Shown one piece after another: positions 1-8,327 of a stretch of DNA of 36,474 nucleotides. The first letter of the stretch is position 1, and each line of letters opens with the position of its first letter. Source of the DNA: a virus. The translations under genes and the position numbers were made by a program. The notes below the pieces were generated by a model, which was not told where the DNA came from, did not search any database, and saw only the letters and a program-made list of their open reading frames with translations. Where the stretch lies: positions 1-36,474 of the IMG/VR virus record IMGVR_UViG_3300050821_010438; one strand, written 5' to 3'.

Positions 1-98
1 TCCACCCGCACCTTTACCCTGTGTTGCAATAACAGAACCTTCTGCAGCAGTAGCAGGTAAGGTCACGGTTGTTTGACTAGCATTTGATATAATATAGC
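1..98. repeat. Terminal direct repeat, left copy
   Basis: Bases 1-98 are identical to bases 36377-36474. The repeat lies inside a fibre gene whose reading frame stays open across the join. This shows the window is a closed circle of 36,376 bp written with a 98-base overlap. A headful-packaging phage would give such a circular map. The overlap is more likely an assembly overlap than a true terminal repeat. Confidence 0.95.
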
Positions 99-867
99 CA
101 TTATTAACTGCTGCTGCTTGACTTGTACCTGAAACATCATTCCATATCAGGGAACCTACACCAGTAGATGCAATGGTTATCGTTCCTGAGCCATTTGTTA
201 CTGATATTCCAGTGCCAGGACTAATGGTCGATGCTGTGTAATTAGTCCCATTACCGATCGGGATCTGTCCGTTTGATGGAGTAGAAGCTATTCCTAATCC
301 ACCTCTACCAACTGCTAATGTTCCGGTCCAACCGGCAGTTATAGATGCAGCATTAACTAATGCGGTTGATGCATTTCCTCCAAGTGTCAACGTAACATTT
401 GTATCATTTGATTCTGTGAGAGCTGAACCTGTTGGAATTTGGGATGTAGTCGCTAGGGTTCCTGATGTTGGAAAGGTAACACTAGTTGTATTAGTCATAG
501 TAAATGTTGAAGCAAACGCTCCTGAGGTGGTTAAGCTGCCACCCAAAGTGATCGTGGAAGCGCCATTATTTACCCCAGTACCACCTCGTGTTCCAGATAA
601 AGTGCCAGTCCATCCAGCTGTTATGGTTGTGGCTTGTAGAAGTGCTGTGCCTGGCGATCCTCCAAGTGTCAAAGTCACATTCGTATCATTTACTTCAGAC
701 AGGGCGGCTGCTGTAATTGGACCCTGGAATTGCAATTTAAAATTACCATAAGTCATTGCGGCATCATTACCTGCGCCATATGGAGATTGACCAAAATACA
801 TTAAATCCGTATTGGCATTTGATGTGATAGGGTTGGCTATATAAACTTGATCTATATTCATGCTCAT
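1..867 (-). CDS. Tail fibre-like protein, N-terminal part (continues at 36474..36206)
   Basis: This is the 5' part of a 345-residue protein split by the window ends; codon phase matches exactly between base 1 and base 36376. The start ATG at 867 overlaps the preceding stop as ATGA. The N-terminal 50 residues form a distinct head segment (YFGQSPYGAGND). Two tandem units of about 60 residues follow, each with NDTNVTLTLGG and an AGWTGTL motif next to RGG, a pattern common in phage tail fibres. A second half (ending at 36206) resembles the end of the protein at 35309..36175, with VSGTSQA, NNGYI and KGAGG shared. It is last-but-few in a chain of fibre genes with overlapping stops and starts. Role in host binding is inferred; no enzymatic motif is seen. 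Confidence 0.8.
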   Translation of the reverse strand, partial: MSMNIDQVYIANPITSNANTDLMYFGQSPYGAGNDAAMTYGNFKLQFQGPITAAALSEVNDTNVTLTLGGSPGTALLQATTITAGWTGTLSGTRGGTGVNNGASTITLGGSLTTSGAFASTFTMTNTTSVTFPTSGTLATTSQIPTGSALTESNDTNVTLTLGGNASTALVNAASITAGWTGTLAVGRGGLGIASTPSNGQIPIGNGTNYTASTISPGTGISVTNGSGTITIASTGVGSLIWNDVSGTSQAAAVNNGYIISNASQTTVTLPATAAEGSVIATQGKGAGG

Positions 868-1055
868 AGTAGTGTCAAATCCTGTCCGTTAAGTAATAGG
901 AAATTACTTCCATCTAATAATAAGAAATAACCTTCAACCGGCGGTGGAACCGGATTATATTGCGGATTCTTAACTTGACCTGTGACGCAATCTGTAGCAA
1001 TTCGAACCCACTTATCCATCTGAAAACTATGACAATAAGAATCTTTTTCGCTCAT
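864..1055 (-). CDS. Small hypothetical protein with LLL-[DN]-G repeats
   Basis: 63 residues. The ATG at 1055 overlaps the stop of the upstream gene (ATGA) and its own TGA overlaps the next ATG at 867 (again ATGA), so it is translated as part of the fibre operon. The C-terminus carries two short repeats, FLLLDGSN and FLLLNGQ, of a kind I associate with small phage structural proteins. No known domain recognised. An in-frame ATG at 1079 would add eight residues but lies inside the upstream gene. Confidence 0.6.
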   Translation of the reverse strand: MSEKDSYCHSFQMDKWVRIATDCVTGQVKNPQYNPVPPPVEGYFLLLDGSNFLLLNGQDLTLL

Positions 1056-1414
1056 TGTGCAAGCCTCGTAATACCCCACATCTCAACCCCTACATCAGCG
1101 GTAGTATTGTCTGTAATAGCACTGATAGTGGTTCCTGCAATGACTGTACGCTGTCCTGGGTTTAAAGATGCAGTAGTTGCTGCAAATGTAGCACCCACAG
1201 GGATTGCAGCAGTGGTTGTAAAATCAACCCATACATTAGCCCCTGGTTGAATGCTAAAAGCGATTATCCATACTTCATAATTAGAAGGCACTGTTAGGTT
1301 ATGAGGTGTACCGTTAGTAAGAGTAGCTGAATATTTATTGGTTGAATCTTTGGGCGCATAGGCATTATAGCCTTGAAGGTCTCGGCCAAAATTTAACTCA
1401 GTAGTTGCTGTCAT
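1052..1414 (-). CDS. Putative small virion structural protein
   Basis: 120 residues, Thr/Ala-rich, predicted beta: segments such as VWIIAFSI and [17 protein letters not shown] alternate hydrophobic and polar residues as in virion beta-sandwich proteins. It starts 11 bases after the 772-residue fibre gene, with AAGGATAT as ribosome site, and overlaps the next gene by four bases. Position between the large fibre and the smaller fibre suggests a fibre-associated or chaperone role. This is inference; family not recognised. Confidence 0.65.
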   Translation of the reverse strand: MTATTELNFGRDLQGYNAYAPKDSTNKYSATLTNGTPHNLTVPSNYEVWIIAFSIQPGANVWVDFTTTAAIPVGATFAATTASLNPGQRTVIAGTTISAITDNTTADVGVEMWGITRLAQ

Positions 1415-1425
1415 AAACTATATCC

Positions 1426-3744
1426 TTATAATTTAATGTACATATTGTAAAATGTTGCTGGCTGTATAACATTGGCTGTTGCTTGTGCTGCTGAGCCAGT
1501 TGGAAGCCCTGTAGCTGACGCGACAACAATATTGCTACCTGTGGTTGATCCAAATGTGGGTCCTGCAGATTGGGTCCAAAACCCATTGTTTGGTGCAAAA
1601 TGCTGATGAGGACCAACTTCAATACCCAATTGTGTATGGTCGTATTCACCTAAGGTTGATATTGGTATCTGAGAATAAACCGTATTTGGAGCAACACCGG
1701 CACCAGCATATAAAATATAATTACCATTAATTGCATTTGCAAAACTTGTTGCAATACAAAAAGTCGTAGATGATATTGGATTGGCATAGTAAATGACATT
1801 CGCTGTAATACCGGTCGGCAAGGTTCCTGGGGTTAACATACCGCTGGTGTTCGTGAATGTTACAGGGTCACCTTTAAACAGATTCATGGCCGTGGCTGAT
1901 GTAAATACCAGGGCAAACGTTTGGACTGATTGCGTACCAGTTCCAGCGCTTGAATAAGCCTTAAAATTACCAACTTGAGCATTGGCAAGGGTGTCAGCAA
2001 GATAAAAAGTTGTTGCTGATGCAGGGGCCGCATAATAAGTAGTAGCTGCTGCCAACCCACCAGGTAATCCGCCCCCTGAATTGCTCACTTGAACTTGCTC
2101 ACCAAATACCATTGGCAGTGTTGAGGTTAATAAAAGTCCATCAGCCCCAGGAGCCGCAGTAAAGGTTTGTGTAAGCTGTGCTGATGTCACGGTTTGTGAA
2201 TTTGCAGGTAACAAGGCACTAATTGGCACAGAACCCATAATGACCTTGCCCATCATCTTGCTAATAGATAATTGGTTACCAGCTATAAAATCACCATAAG
2301 CTGTACTTGGGGAAGATATATTAGGACCATATCCAACTGGGGTGGGCGTCACGCTTTTAGTATACATCTGAGCCAATGGGTTTGTGGTTCCGGCACCTGA
2401 TGCGCTATAGGGTGCGGCTATAGTCCATATTAAATTGTATAACGGCCAAGTATCAGCATTGGCTCTATTTGTAGCATTGGAATAATTTGGGCTGCTTGGT
2501 CCACCTAGACCAATGGTGCCATCATTCATTGGCAGCCAGCCATAATTATAAAAATTATTTATACTTGTTCTTAAGTCCCCTGTGCGTGGGCTATTGATAA
2601 TGGAATCAACTTGGTCATAGGTTTGAAAATCATTAACTGGTAAAACTCCATTCTCTGTCAAATAAATACTTGGTTTTGTAAAATTAATACTGCAAGCGAC
2701 ATTAAGTGGCATTTGTACCTGTAAATAGAAGGCATCATCAGCACCTTGACCCAAAGTAAGTCCTGCCGCCGAAGGGAAAATACCTGTTGCTGTATAGGTT
2801 GTCCAGGTGGTATTTAAAGATATTTGTTTTAATGGCATTACAACGGGGTCAGCGCCGCCCCCAGTTCCTGTGTCTTGCAAGATAAAAATATTAATTACAT
2901 TTGAGCCACCAGTAAAAATACCGGCATTAGGGTCATTCTGAGCCTGTATGGAAAAAGAAAAAGGAACATTAGCGAGTGTTGTTAAATGCAGTGAAATAGG
3001 GAATTGATAGCATTTTTGTAAAACACCGCTTCCAGCGCCACTACATACATGATTGATATAGTATTCTGGAGATATTGTATTGGGTATAACAAGCGACGTA
3101 CCTGCGGGAAATGGGGTGAATGTCACACTATCGGTGGCCGTAAAATTTGTTTTCTGAAACTCAATATCAGGCATTCTAAAGCCATCATGCTGGCTAGGGG
3201 CTACAATAACGCTATAAAGAGTACCGGCAGGGTTTAGCGTCATGTTTGTGGCGCTATAGGTAAAGGCAGTAAATGGCGTGACATTTAATGTATTGGGCGC
3301 AATGTTTCTCCAAAAACCATTATTAATGATTAAATTATTAAATGTATCTGTACCACCGCCGCCACCGCCACCGCCTCCCTCAAACGGGAAGTTAGCGCGG
3401 GTGATTTGGTTAGTCATCGCATGATTGACGATGGTCACATAATAGGGGTCGGGCACATCTTCATCAGTTTCAGACCATGGATAATAGAAGGGGATAGTGT
3501 CAACGCCATTGATATCACAGATGGTGCCAGCCGCACTGAGTGTTAAAGGATTTGGGAGGGTGATGTAGGTGTAATTGCCTGGGGTTCCTGATTGATAATA
3601 CCAGTTCTTGAGTGTAGTTCGACTATTATCATGATACATAGTGACGGTGCCACCAGACATAGGTGTTCCGTCTTTATCCACCAGATAGTCTTGGAGCATT
3701 GCTGCAGCAACTAATTTATTTACATTCCCTGTAAATGTTGACAT
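1426..3744 (-). CDS. Large tail fibre / collar-domain protein
   Basis: 772 residues. The N-terminal 115 residues (GTPMSGGTVTMYHDN, PYYVTIV) look like the virion-attachment part of podovirus tail proteins. A run of nine glycines at residues 123-131 forms a flexible hinge. Around residues 400-440 the pattern YGWLPMNDGTIG followed by WPLYNLIW resembles the phage tail collar domain. Residues about 540-690 hold two related beta modules, each with YY-x-x-P and TTF followed by ANA and GN. His-containing motifs (GPHQHF) occur near the C-terminus. It sits just downstream of the ejection genes, where P22 places its tail genes. Likely a receptor-binding or collar protein; it is not recognisable as the P22 tailspike endorhamnosidase. 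Confidence 0.75.
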   Translation of the reverse strand: MSTFTGNVNKLVAAAMLQDYLVDKDGTPMSGGTVTMYHDNSRTTLKNWYYQSGTPGNYTYITLPNPLTLSAAGTICDINGVDTIPFYYPWSETDEDVPDPYYVTIVNHAMTNQITRANFPFEGGGGGGGGGTDTFNNLIINNGFWRNIAPNTLNVTPFTAFTYSATNMTLNPAGTLYSVIVAPSQHDGFRMPDIEFQKTNFTATDSVTFTPFPAGTSLVIPNTISPEYYINHVCSGAGSGVLQKCYQFPISLHLTTLANVPFSFSIQAQNDPNAGIFTGGSNVINIFILQDTGTGGGADPVVMPLKQISLNTTWTTYTATGIFPSAAGLTLGQGADDAFYLQVQMPLNVACSINFTKPSIYLTENGVLPVNDFQTYDQVDSIINSPRTGDLRTSINNFYNYGWLPMNDGTIGLGGPSSPNYSNATNRANADTWPLYNLIWTIAAPYSASGAGTTNPLAQMYTKSVTPTPVGYGPNISSPSTAYGDFIAGNQLSISKMMGKVIMGSVPISALLPANSQTVTSAQLTQTFTAAPGADGLLLTSTLPMVFGEQVQVSNSGGGLPGGLAAATTYYAAPASATTFYLADTLANAQVGNFKAYSSAGTGTQSVQTFALVFTSATAMNLFKGDPVTFTNTSGMLTPGTLPTGITANVIYYANPISSTTFCIATSFANAINGNYILYAGAGVAPNTVYSQIPISTLGEYDHTQLGIEVGPHQHFAPNNGFWTQSAGPTFGSTTGSNIVVASATGLPTGSAAQATANVIQPATFYNMYIKL

Positions 3745-3774
3745 ATGATAAATCCTTTATCATCTATTTACTTA

Positions 3775-3960
3775 TTATAATACTTTAAAGAATTTAAGTA
3801 TAATCGGCAAAATAATTGAGCTAACAACAGTGCCAAGTATCCATAATAACAGTTTATGCGTCTCTTTAACTAATTTTTTCAAATCTTCATATTTATGATC
3901 ATGTAATCTTATTCTAACTTCATGATCAATGAATTGTTCATTTAATTTTTCTTCATTCAT
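3775..3960 (-). CDS. Small coiled-coil/membrane protein, HEVRIRL family (XhlA-like)
   Basis: 61 residues. The start at 3960 is chosen because AAAGGGC lies a few bases upstream; an ATG at 3981 adds seven residues. An amphipathic helical N-terminal half contains IDHEVRIRL, followed by a C-terminal hydrophobic helix beginning LLLWILGTVV. The same layout and motif recur in the proteins at 10253..10465 and 10502..10660. The form (charged coil plus one C-terminal membrane span) is that of XhlA-type phage proteins associated with lysis. A holin-like or membrane-anchor role is inference. Confidence 0.7.
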   Translation of the reverse strand: MNEEKLNEQFIDHEVRIRLHDHKYEDLKKLVKETHKLLLWILGTVVSSIILPIILKFFKVL

Positions 3961-3975
3961 ATTTAGCCCTTTATA

Positions 3976-3990
3976 AACCATCCTTGGCTA
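3976..3990 (-). repeat. 15-nt leader repeat TAGCCAAGGATGGTT, copy 1
   Basis: On the minus strand this reads TAGCCAAGGATGGTT and lies just before the small membrane protein gene at 3775..3960. Copies stand before the related genes at 10253..10465 (exact, 10482..10496) and 10036..10230 (one change, 10231..10245). It contains a Shine-Dalgarno-like AAGGA and suggests gene and leader were duplicated together. Confidence 0.7.
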
Positions 3991-4001
3991 AATTATTTAA
4001 A

Positions 4002-4091
4002 TCAATTTTTTCCTAATTCATTAAGCTCTGATAAAATTTCCCAGATAAAGTACCCAATAATAATAGTCAGTATCATTTTAAATGATCTCAT
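4002..4091 (-). CDS. Possible 29-residue membrane peptide
   Basis: Open frame from ATG 4091 to TGA 4004, encoding MRSFKMILTIIIGYFIWEIL then a short acidic/polar tail. The hydrophobic stretch could span the membrane once. No good ribosome site is visible upstream, and composition in AT-rich DNA can mimic such peptides. It lies between an ejection-protein gene and a membrane-protein gene. The remaining bases between 3991 and 4134 hold nothing else I can support. Confidence 0.3.
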   Translation of the reverse strand: MRSFKMILTIIIGYFIWEILSELNELGKN

Positions 4092-4134
4092 ATAATGTAT
4101 ATTAAATATTCATTATAAGTTAACCTAAATCATT

Positions 4135-6132
4135 TTAAAAGGGTAAAATCGTTTTAATACCAATTAAAGCCAATGAAGTTCTGATTCCTCTTTTTATTTT
4201 ATTTTTTGATTCAACGGCATGCTTTAATTTATGATCTAACTTTTCAAATTCTTCTTTTGTTATTCTACCTTTTTCTAGTTCTGTATTTAATTTTTCTCTT
4301 TTTGATTCTAAATCTTTAATATCGTCATTTAATTTTTCAATTTTTTCTATTGATTCTTTTCTTTGCTTTTGTTTGGGCCTTTCTTCTTCAACAAATCTTC
4401 TATGCGATTCTTCTCCAAATATTCTTCTGTTTTCATGAATTTGATTTGCGATATGCTGATTAAATCTTGCTTGCCTTAAATTTTCTACAGCTGGACCAAG
4501 TCTAGGATGATGATTTAAGAACTCGCTTTCATTTCTATTCAGATTCAATAGGGCTTCAGGGTTATCTGAATGAGAATGAGAAATTGCTAGCCGATTTAAT
4601 TCAGGATCGCTTAATGTAATTCTTCTCGCTAATTGTTGTCCTGCTTCATTTCCTCTTAATTCATGCATGATATTAGATATATCGAGTCTACCCCTTCCTT
4701 TGCTTCCTCTTATATTCTTTGATTGTTCATAAATTTTATTGCCATAAAGAGGAGTGACATTTTCTCGCCATAACCTATTGCCCTGCATCAATCCATTGAA
4801 TAAATGTTCTGGCATGTGATCTTGTAATACTGCAAGCTGCCTATCTGCCAAATCTTGTAAATTTCTATGTTCTCGTTCCCAATATGCCTGATCAGGCTCA
4901 CCTTCTTTTCTACTTAATGAACGAGCTCGATTTGCAGCGTTCCTAGTCGCTTTCCATTGACCTAAATAATCAGTCATTGGAACTAAATCATGTGCACCAC
5001 CATGCTGTCTAATAAGGCTATTTCTTAATTCTTCAAATTGACCAGGATTTCTTTCGAATAGATTACCGGTTGCATCTCTTAACTGTTGATTAAGTCTTTC
5101 AATTTCACCAACCCTAGGAATGGCAACATGTTGTGTTTCTGCATATTGATATGCTGGATCGTAGGTTTCTCTTTGAATCTGATTTTTTATATGACGAACA
5201 TTATCTTGAAATCTATTGGCATACTCAACATCATGTGTTGCACCTGGTTCCATCATATAATGTACATCTCGTAATCTTTCTTGGGCTTCATTTGTAGCTT
5301 GATTGGCATTTTCTCTTGTATTAAAAGATTCAGGAGATTCTAGTAAATTTTCTGTTTGACGATAAGGAATTTGGGATGAAGGCTCTAAATTTTCTATTTG
5401 ACCTGATTTTTCATTTATCTTTCTTGTTATATTTTCTGGTGAAGTTAATCCTGCACCTTTTTCTTTATATTCACGTTTAAGCGCATCAATCATAGCTTGT
5501 TGTTGTTCATGAGAAGTTAGGGCTTCACCATGACTTTTTTTCAACTCTTCTAAATTAGTGATATTTCTAGCGCCTTTTCCCATTCCAGGAATTGATCTGG
5601 CTAGTGATACACCTGGGCCACCAAGTGCCCCGCCAAACAATCCCCCAAGTAACATTCCTTCTCCTTCGTTTCCAGGAGAAGAATATAAACCACCCATGGT
5701 TGCACCTTCTAAACCATGAACTGCTGTGCGTTTTAACAAAGAAGGAGCAGCAGCCTTCATTGCCCTAGCGACAAAGGGTATACTTCTCATACCTACTGAT
5801 GTTACACCACCAATAGGACCAAATCCCACGGCCCCTCCTGCAAAATCTGCCATAGGGTGAGCCATCTGGCCTTGTTCATGAGATTCACGTGCCTTTTGTC
5901 CTTCTTCCCCTAATCCATATAATGCTTCTTGCATTACCTTAGGATTTGATAAACCTAATTTTGATAATAAATTTCCTATAGCTTCAGGTGTAGCATTAAA
6001 AGCTGAGCGTGCAAAAGTTGATAAAGCACCAGGATCATCAATTTTTTTAATAGGCTCTAGAGGGCTCTTCATACTATATGAATCATGTCCGTTTAATTCA
6101 GCTATAAGTGCTTTATTAGTAACCTTTTTCAT
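4135..6132 (-). CDS. Putative DNA-ejection (internal virion) protein, largest
   Basis: 665 residues. After a short polar N-terminus, residues about 85-185 are Gly/Ala-rich and hydrophobic (AGGAVGFGPIGG, GGLFGGALGG), able to insert in membranes. The rest is long, helical and highly charged, with a coiled coil near the C-terminus (EKIEKLNDDIKDLESKREKL). This layout and its place as third of three such genes after the gp10-like hub match P22 gp16, which enters the host envelope during DNA delivery. Its ATG shares a base with the stop of the upstream gene (TAATG), implying coupled translation. No lytic transglycosylase motif was found. Assignment rests on order and composition, not on clear sequence identity. 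Confidence 0.6.
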   Translation of the reverse strand: MKKVTNKALIAELNGHDSYSMKSPLEPIKKIDDPGALSTFARSAFNATPEAIGNLLSKLGLSNPKVMQEALYGLGEEGQKARESHEQGQMAHPMADFAGGAVGFGPIGGVTSVGMRSIPFVARAMKAAAPSLLKRTAVHGLEGATMGGLYSSPGNEGEGMLLGGLFGGALGGPGVSLARSIPGMGKGARNITNLEELKKSHGEALTSHEQQQAMIDALKREYKEKGAGLTSPENITRKINEKSGQIENLEPSSQIPYRQTENLLESPESFNTRENANQATNEAQERLRDVHYMMEPGATHDVEYANRFQDNVRHIKNQIQRETYDPAYQYAETQHVAIPRVGEIERLNQQLRDATGNLFERNPGQFEELRNSLIRQHGGAHDLVPMTDYLGQWKATRNAANRARSLSRKEGEPDQAYWEREHRNLQDLADRQLAVLQDHMPEHLFNGLMQGNRLWRENVTPLYGNKIYEQSKNIRGSKGRGRLDISNIMHELRGNEAGQQLARRITLSDPELNRLAISHSHSDNPEALLNLNRNESEFLNHHPRLGPAVENLRQARFNQHIANQIHENRRIFGEESHRRFVEEERPKQKQRKESIEKIEKLNDDIKDLESKREKLNTELEKGRITKEEFEKLDHKLKHAVESKNKIKRGIRTSLALIGIKTILPF

Positions 6133-7325
6133 TAATATTCGCCTTTTTCAAGCTCATGCCATTCACCGCCTATATTTTTATACCTTTTATTTCCTATTTT
6201 TTTAATATTGCCACCGGCTCTTTCCTGACTAGCTTGTATTCTTTTAATGATTGAATCAATTAATCCATTGGCCCTACCTAAAGCTGCTTGCTGTGAATTT
6301 TCAAATGATGGCAATTTTGATGCCGATGTTTTTAATGCAACGATATTACCCCTGCTACTAAGCTGCTGTTCCATTCCTGCTAATTGCGGTATTAGTAATG
6401 ACATAAACTCACCAGCAAGAGGATCTGTTGCGGTATTAGCAAATCGTTCAGCAGGATTATAAAACTTACCTATAATTGGTAAAGGTGTGTGACCAAAAAA
6501 AGCAGGACGTGATTCAATAATATTTTTTAATCTTATTGCTGATTGCAATGCATTTTTTAATTGCGGTACATCATGCTGAGCCGCTTGAATCTCCTTATAT
6601 TCTTCAAAATCTTTTTTAGCATCATTTTTAAATTCAGCAGCTTGTTTTGCATTCATAGATTTGGTTTGAGCATCAATCCATGCTTTATATTTTGGAGTAA
6701 AGGTATCCATACCAAAAACTTTTTTATTCAAAATATCATCAGCTGAAATTTCAGGCGCACCATAAGGCAATCCAACTTGAGCGGGCTGTGCTATTTGTTG
6801 GCTTTTCGGACCAGTATTAAGGCCAGGGAAAACACTTGATTCATTTGGGATAGGATATGGTTGAATATTTTGATTTGGTTGATTGTCTTGATTGATGTCA
6901 GGTTGCTGTTGTTGGTCAAAATTATTATTACCAGCATATTGACCAGCATTATTCCCATTCCCTTGTCCAGACAAACGTTTTCGAAGCATATTATTTAGCA
7001 TTTCATTTTGTTGTTGTTGCAAATGATAAGCTTCAGCTTCAGCTTTTAATTTATCCGGGAGATATTGATTTGTTATATTCTGACCCGTAGTCAATGACCC
7101 CAAATGACCTGCCTGAGCGCCTCTAAGACCAATCTCAGACTGCATATTAGGACCATACCATTGATTATAAAGTTTAGCCTTGGTAAGTGCTTCCTGCAAA
7201 TTAGGCTTTAAAAATTTAGCATTAGTAACGCCTGTATATCCTCTTAAGAGTTGACCAATTATATCAGGCATAGCTCCAGATTGTTCTGGAGTTAAACTAG
7301 GAGGACTGTAGAATGTGAAAGTCAT
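6132..7325 (-). CDS. Putative DNA-ejection protein, middle
   Basis: 397 residues, mainly helical. Residues about 100-160 are very rich in Gln and Asn (QQQQNEML, NNNFDQQQQ), then Pro/Ser-rich. The C-terminal 200 residues are helical and charged, with FMSLLIPQLAGMEQQLSSRG and a C-terminal KRYKNIGGEWHELEKGEY. It is second of the three genes occupying the P22 gp7-gp20-gp16 position. The Gln/Asn-rich low-complexity part fits internal virion proteins that must unfold to pass the portal. Direct homology to gp20 is not claimed. Confidence 0.55.
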   Translation of the reverse strand: MTFTFYSPPSLTPEQSGAMPDIIGQLLRGYTGVTNAKFLKPNLQEALTKAKLYNQWYGPNMQSEIGLRGAQAGHLGSLTTGQNITNQYLPDKLKAEAEAYHLQQQQNEMLNNMLRKRLSGQGNGNNAGQYAGNNNFDQQQQPDINQDNQPNQNIQPYPIPNESSVFPGLNTGPKSQQIAQPAQVGLPYGAPEISADDILNKKVFGMDTFTPKYKAWIDAQTKSMNAKQAAEFKNDAKKDFEEYKEIQAAQHDVPQLKNALQSAIRLKNIIESRPAFFGHTPLPIIGKFYNPAERFANTATDPLAGEFMSLLIPQLAGMEQQLSSRGNIVALKTSASKLPSFENSQQAALGRANGLIDSIIKRIQASQERAGGNIKKIGNKRYKNIGGEWHELEKGEY

Positions 7326-7355
7326 TTTCTATCCTATCTAAATAAATTTTAATAA

Positions 7356-7931
7356 TCAAAATAACCCACCTAAACCACCAAAAGCACCGAGTAAATTATT
7401 AAAAATTGAACTTCTATTTTGATTTCTGCCAGCTTGTCCTTGATATGCATAAGCTCCTTGTTGATTCAAGGCCTGAGAAATCATATCTGCCATACTTTGA
7501 CCTGCCTGCATACCCATGCCAGCCATTCCTTGTTGTCCAGATAAACCCTGTCCATATAGACCCAACATATTCTGCATGTACTGATTATAGTCTTTTGAAG
7601 ATATATCAGTGGCAGCATCCATATTTTGCTGCTCATGCATCGGTGAGCCCGCCATTCCTCCAGCAGCCGCAGCGTGTCCTCCAGCTTGCATTGCTTGACG
7701 AATATTATTTTGCAATCCGGGAGATTCTTTATAAGAGCCCGCAAGTTTATTCATAAACCCACCAGGATCTGCCAATAACTGTTTATATTGTTCTTGAAGA
7801 CTAGGAAGAGCGCCTTTACCCGCATCAAAAAATGGATTTAAATAAGGAGCAACAGCACCAGGAATCTGTCCAGTATAAGCGCTGGCTTTATCGGCAGGAT
7901 TCCTTCCAAAAAGATCGTCGAACCAACTCAT
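7356..7931 (-). CDS. Putative DNA-ejection protein, smallest
   Basis: 191 residues. It begins MSWFDDLFGRNPADKAS, a start often seen in phage internal virion proteins. The middle and C-terminus are Gly/Ala/Met/Gln-rich (AGGHAAAAGGMAGSP, GQQGMAGMGMQAGQSMADM), ending in a Gly/Leu/Phe tail (LLGAFGGLGGLF). It is the first of three genes between the tail-hub genes and the fibre genes, the place of P22 gp7. The glycine-rich tail could contact membrane. Function is inferred from order and composition. Confidence 0.55.
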   Translation of the reverse strand: MSWFDDLFGRNPADKASAYTGQIPGAVAPYLNPFFDAGKGALPSLQEQYKQLLADPGGFMNKLAGSYKESPGLQNNIRQAMQAGGHAAAAGGMAGSPMHEQQNMDAATDISSKDYNQYMQNMLGLYGQGLSGQQGMAGMGMQAGQSMADMISQALNQQGAYAYQGQAGRNQNRSSIFNNLLGAFGGLGGLF

Positions 7932-7943
7932 GATTATCCTTAA

Positions 7944-8327
7944 TCAAGTTATTGTAAATGTCTTCCAAGACGCCCCAGTTACATTAGGAGGAGTTGCGCC
8001 ATCAAAGGTTATGATAAAAATCTGTGGCGCTAGTATTGTCCTATTATATATCATCTGACCTGAAATGTCAGGAACCCCAGGATCTAAAGGTATATTCATT
8101 GGTGAATAAAATCTAGTATAAGTTGCAGCAATGGCATTGGCCTGTGTTGTTGTTAATGAAGGAATCAAAATACCCTCATTTTTATAATTAGTTTGCAAAG
8201 ACTGGAAAAGTTGCGCAAATCCCAATGACCACAAATCCGTTAACTTGCCATCCTTGTCAACGATGGGTGCCTCGCGTGGCAAATCAGGAAATAAACCTGT
8301 GGGATTACTAATATTAGGCATTGTCAT
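7944..8327 (-). CDS. Conserved-looking phage protein, possible tail-tip/needle-region protein
   Basis: 127 residues. The N-terminus has PREAPIVDKDGKLTDLW, a pattern I know from small phage proteins encoded beside tail genes, then NEGI and a beta-rich C-terminus. It overlaps the stop of the gp10-like gene by four bases (ATGA), so the two are co-translated. In P22 this spot holds the tail needle gp26 and gp14, but no trimeric coiled-coil repeat typical of gp26 is present. Function unknown. The second Met (MPNISN) is an alternative start. Confidence 0.6.
   Translation of the reverse strand: MTMPNISNPTGLFPDLPREAPIVDKDGKLTDLWSLGFAQLFQSLQTNYKNEGILIPSLTTTQANAIAATYTRFYSPMNIPLDPGVPDISGQMIYNRTILAPQIFIITFDGATPPNVTGASWKTFTIT

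Noticed and set aside
416-751. Plus-strand frame of 111 codons
   Set aside because: Val/Pro-rich shadow of the Thr/Gly-rich fibre gene on the other strand; similar shadows at 960..1250, 16712..17089 and 34558..34770.
3461-3475. Hammerhead-ribozyme-like bases (GAAAC next to CTGATGA, minus strand)
   Set aside because: The core motifs are in the wrong order and spacing with no flanking stems, and they lie within a well-formed fibre reading frame.
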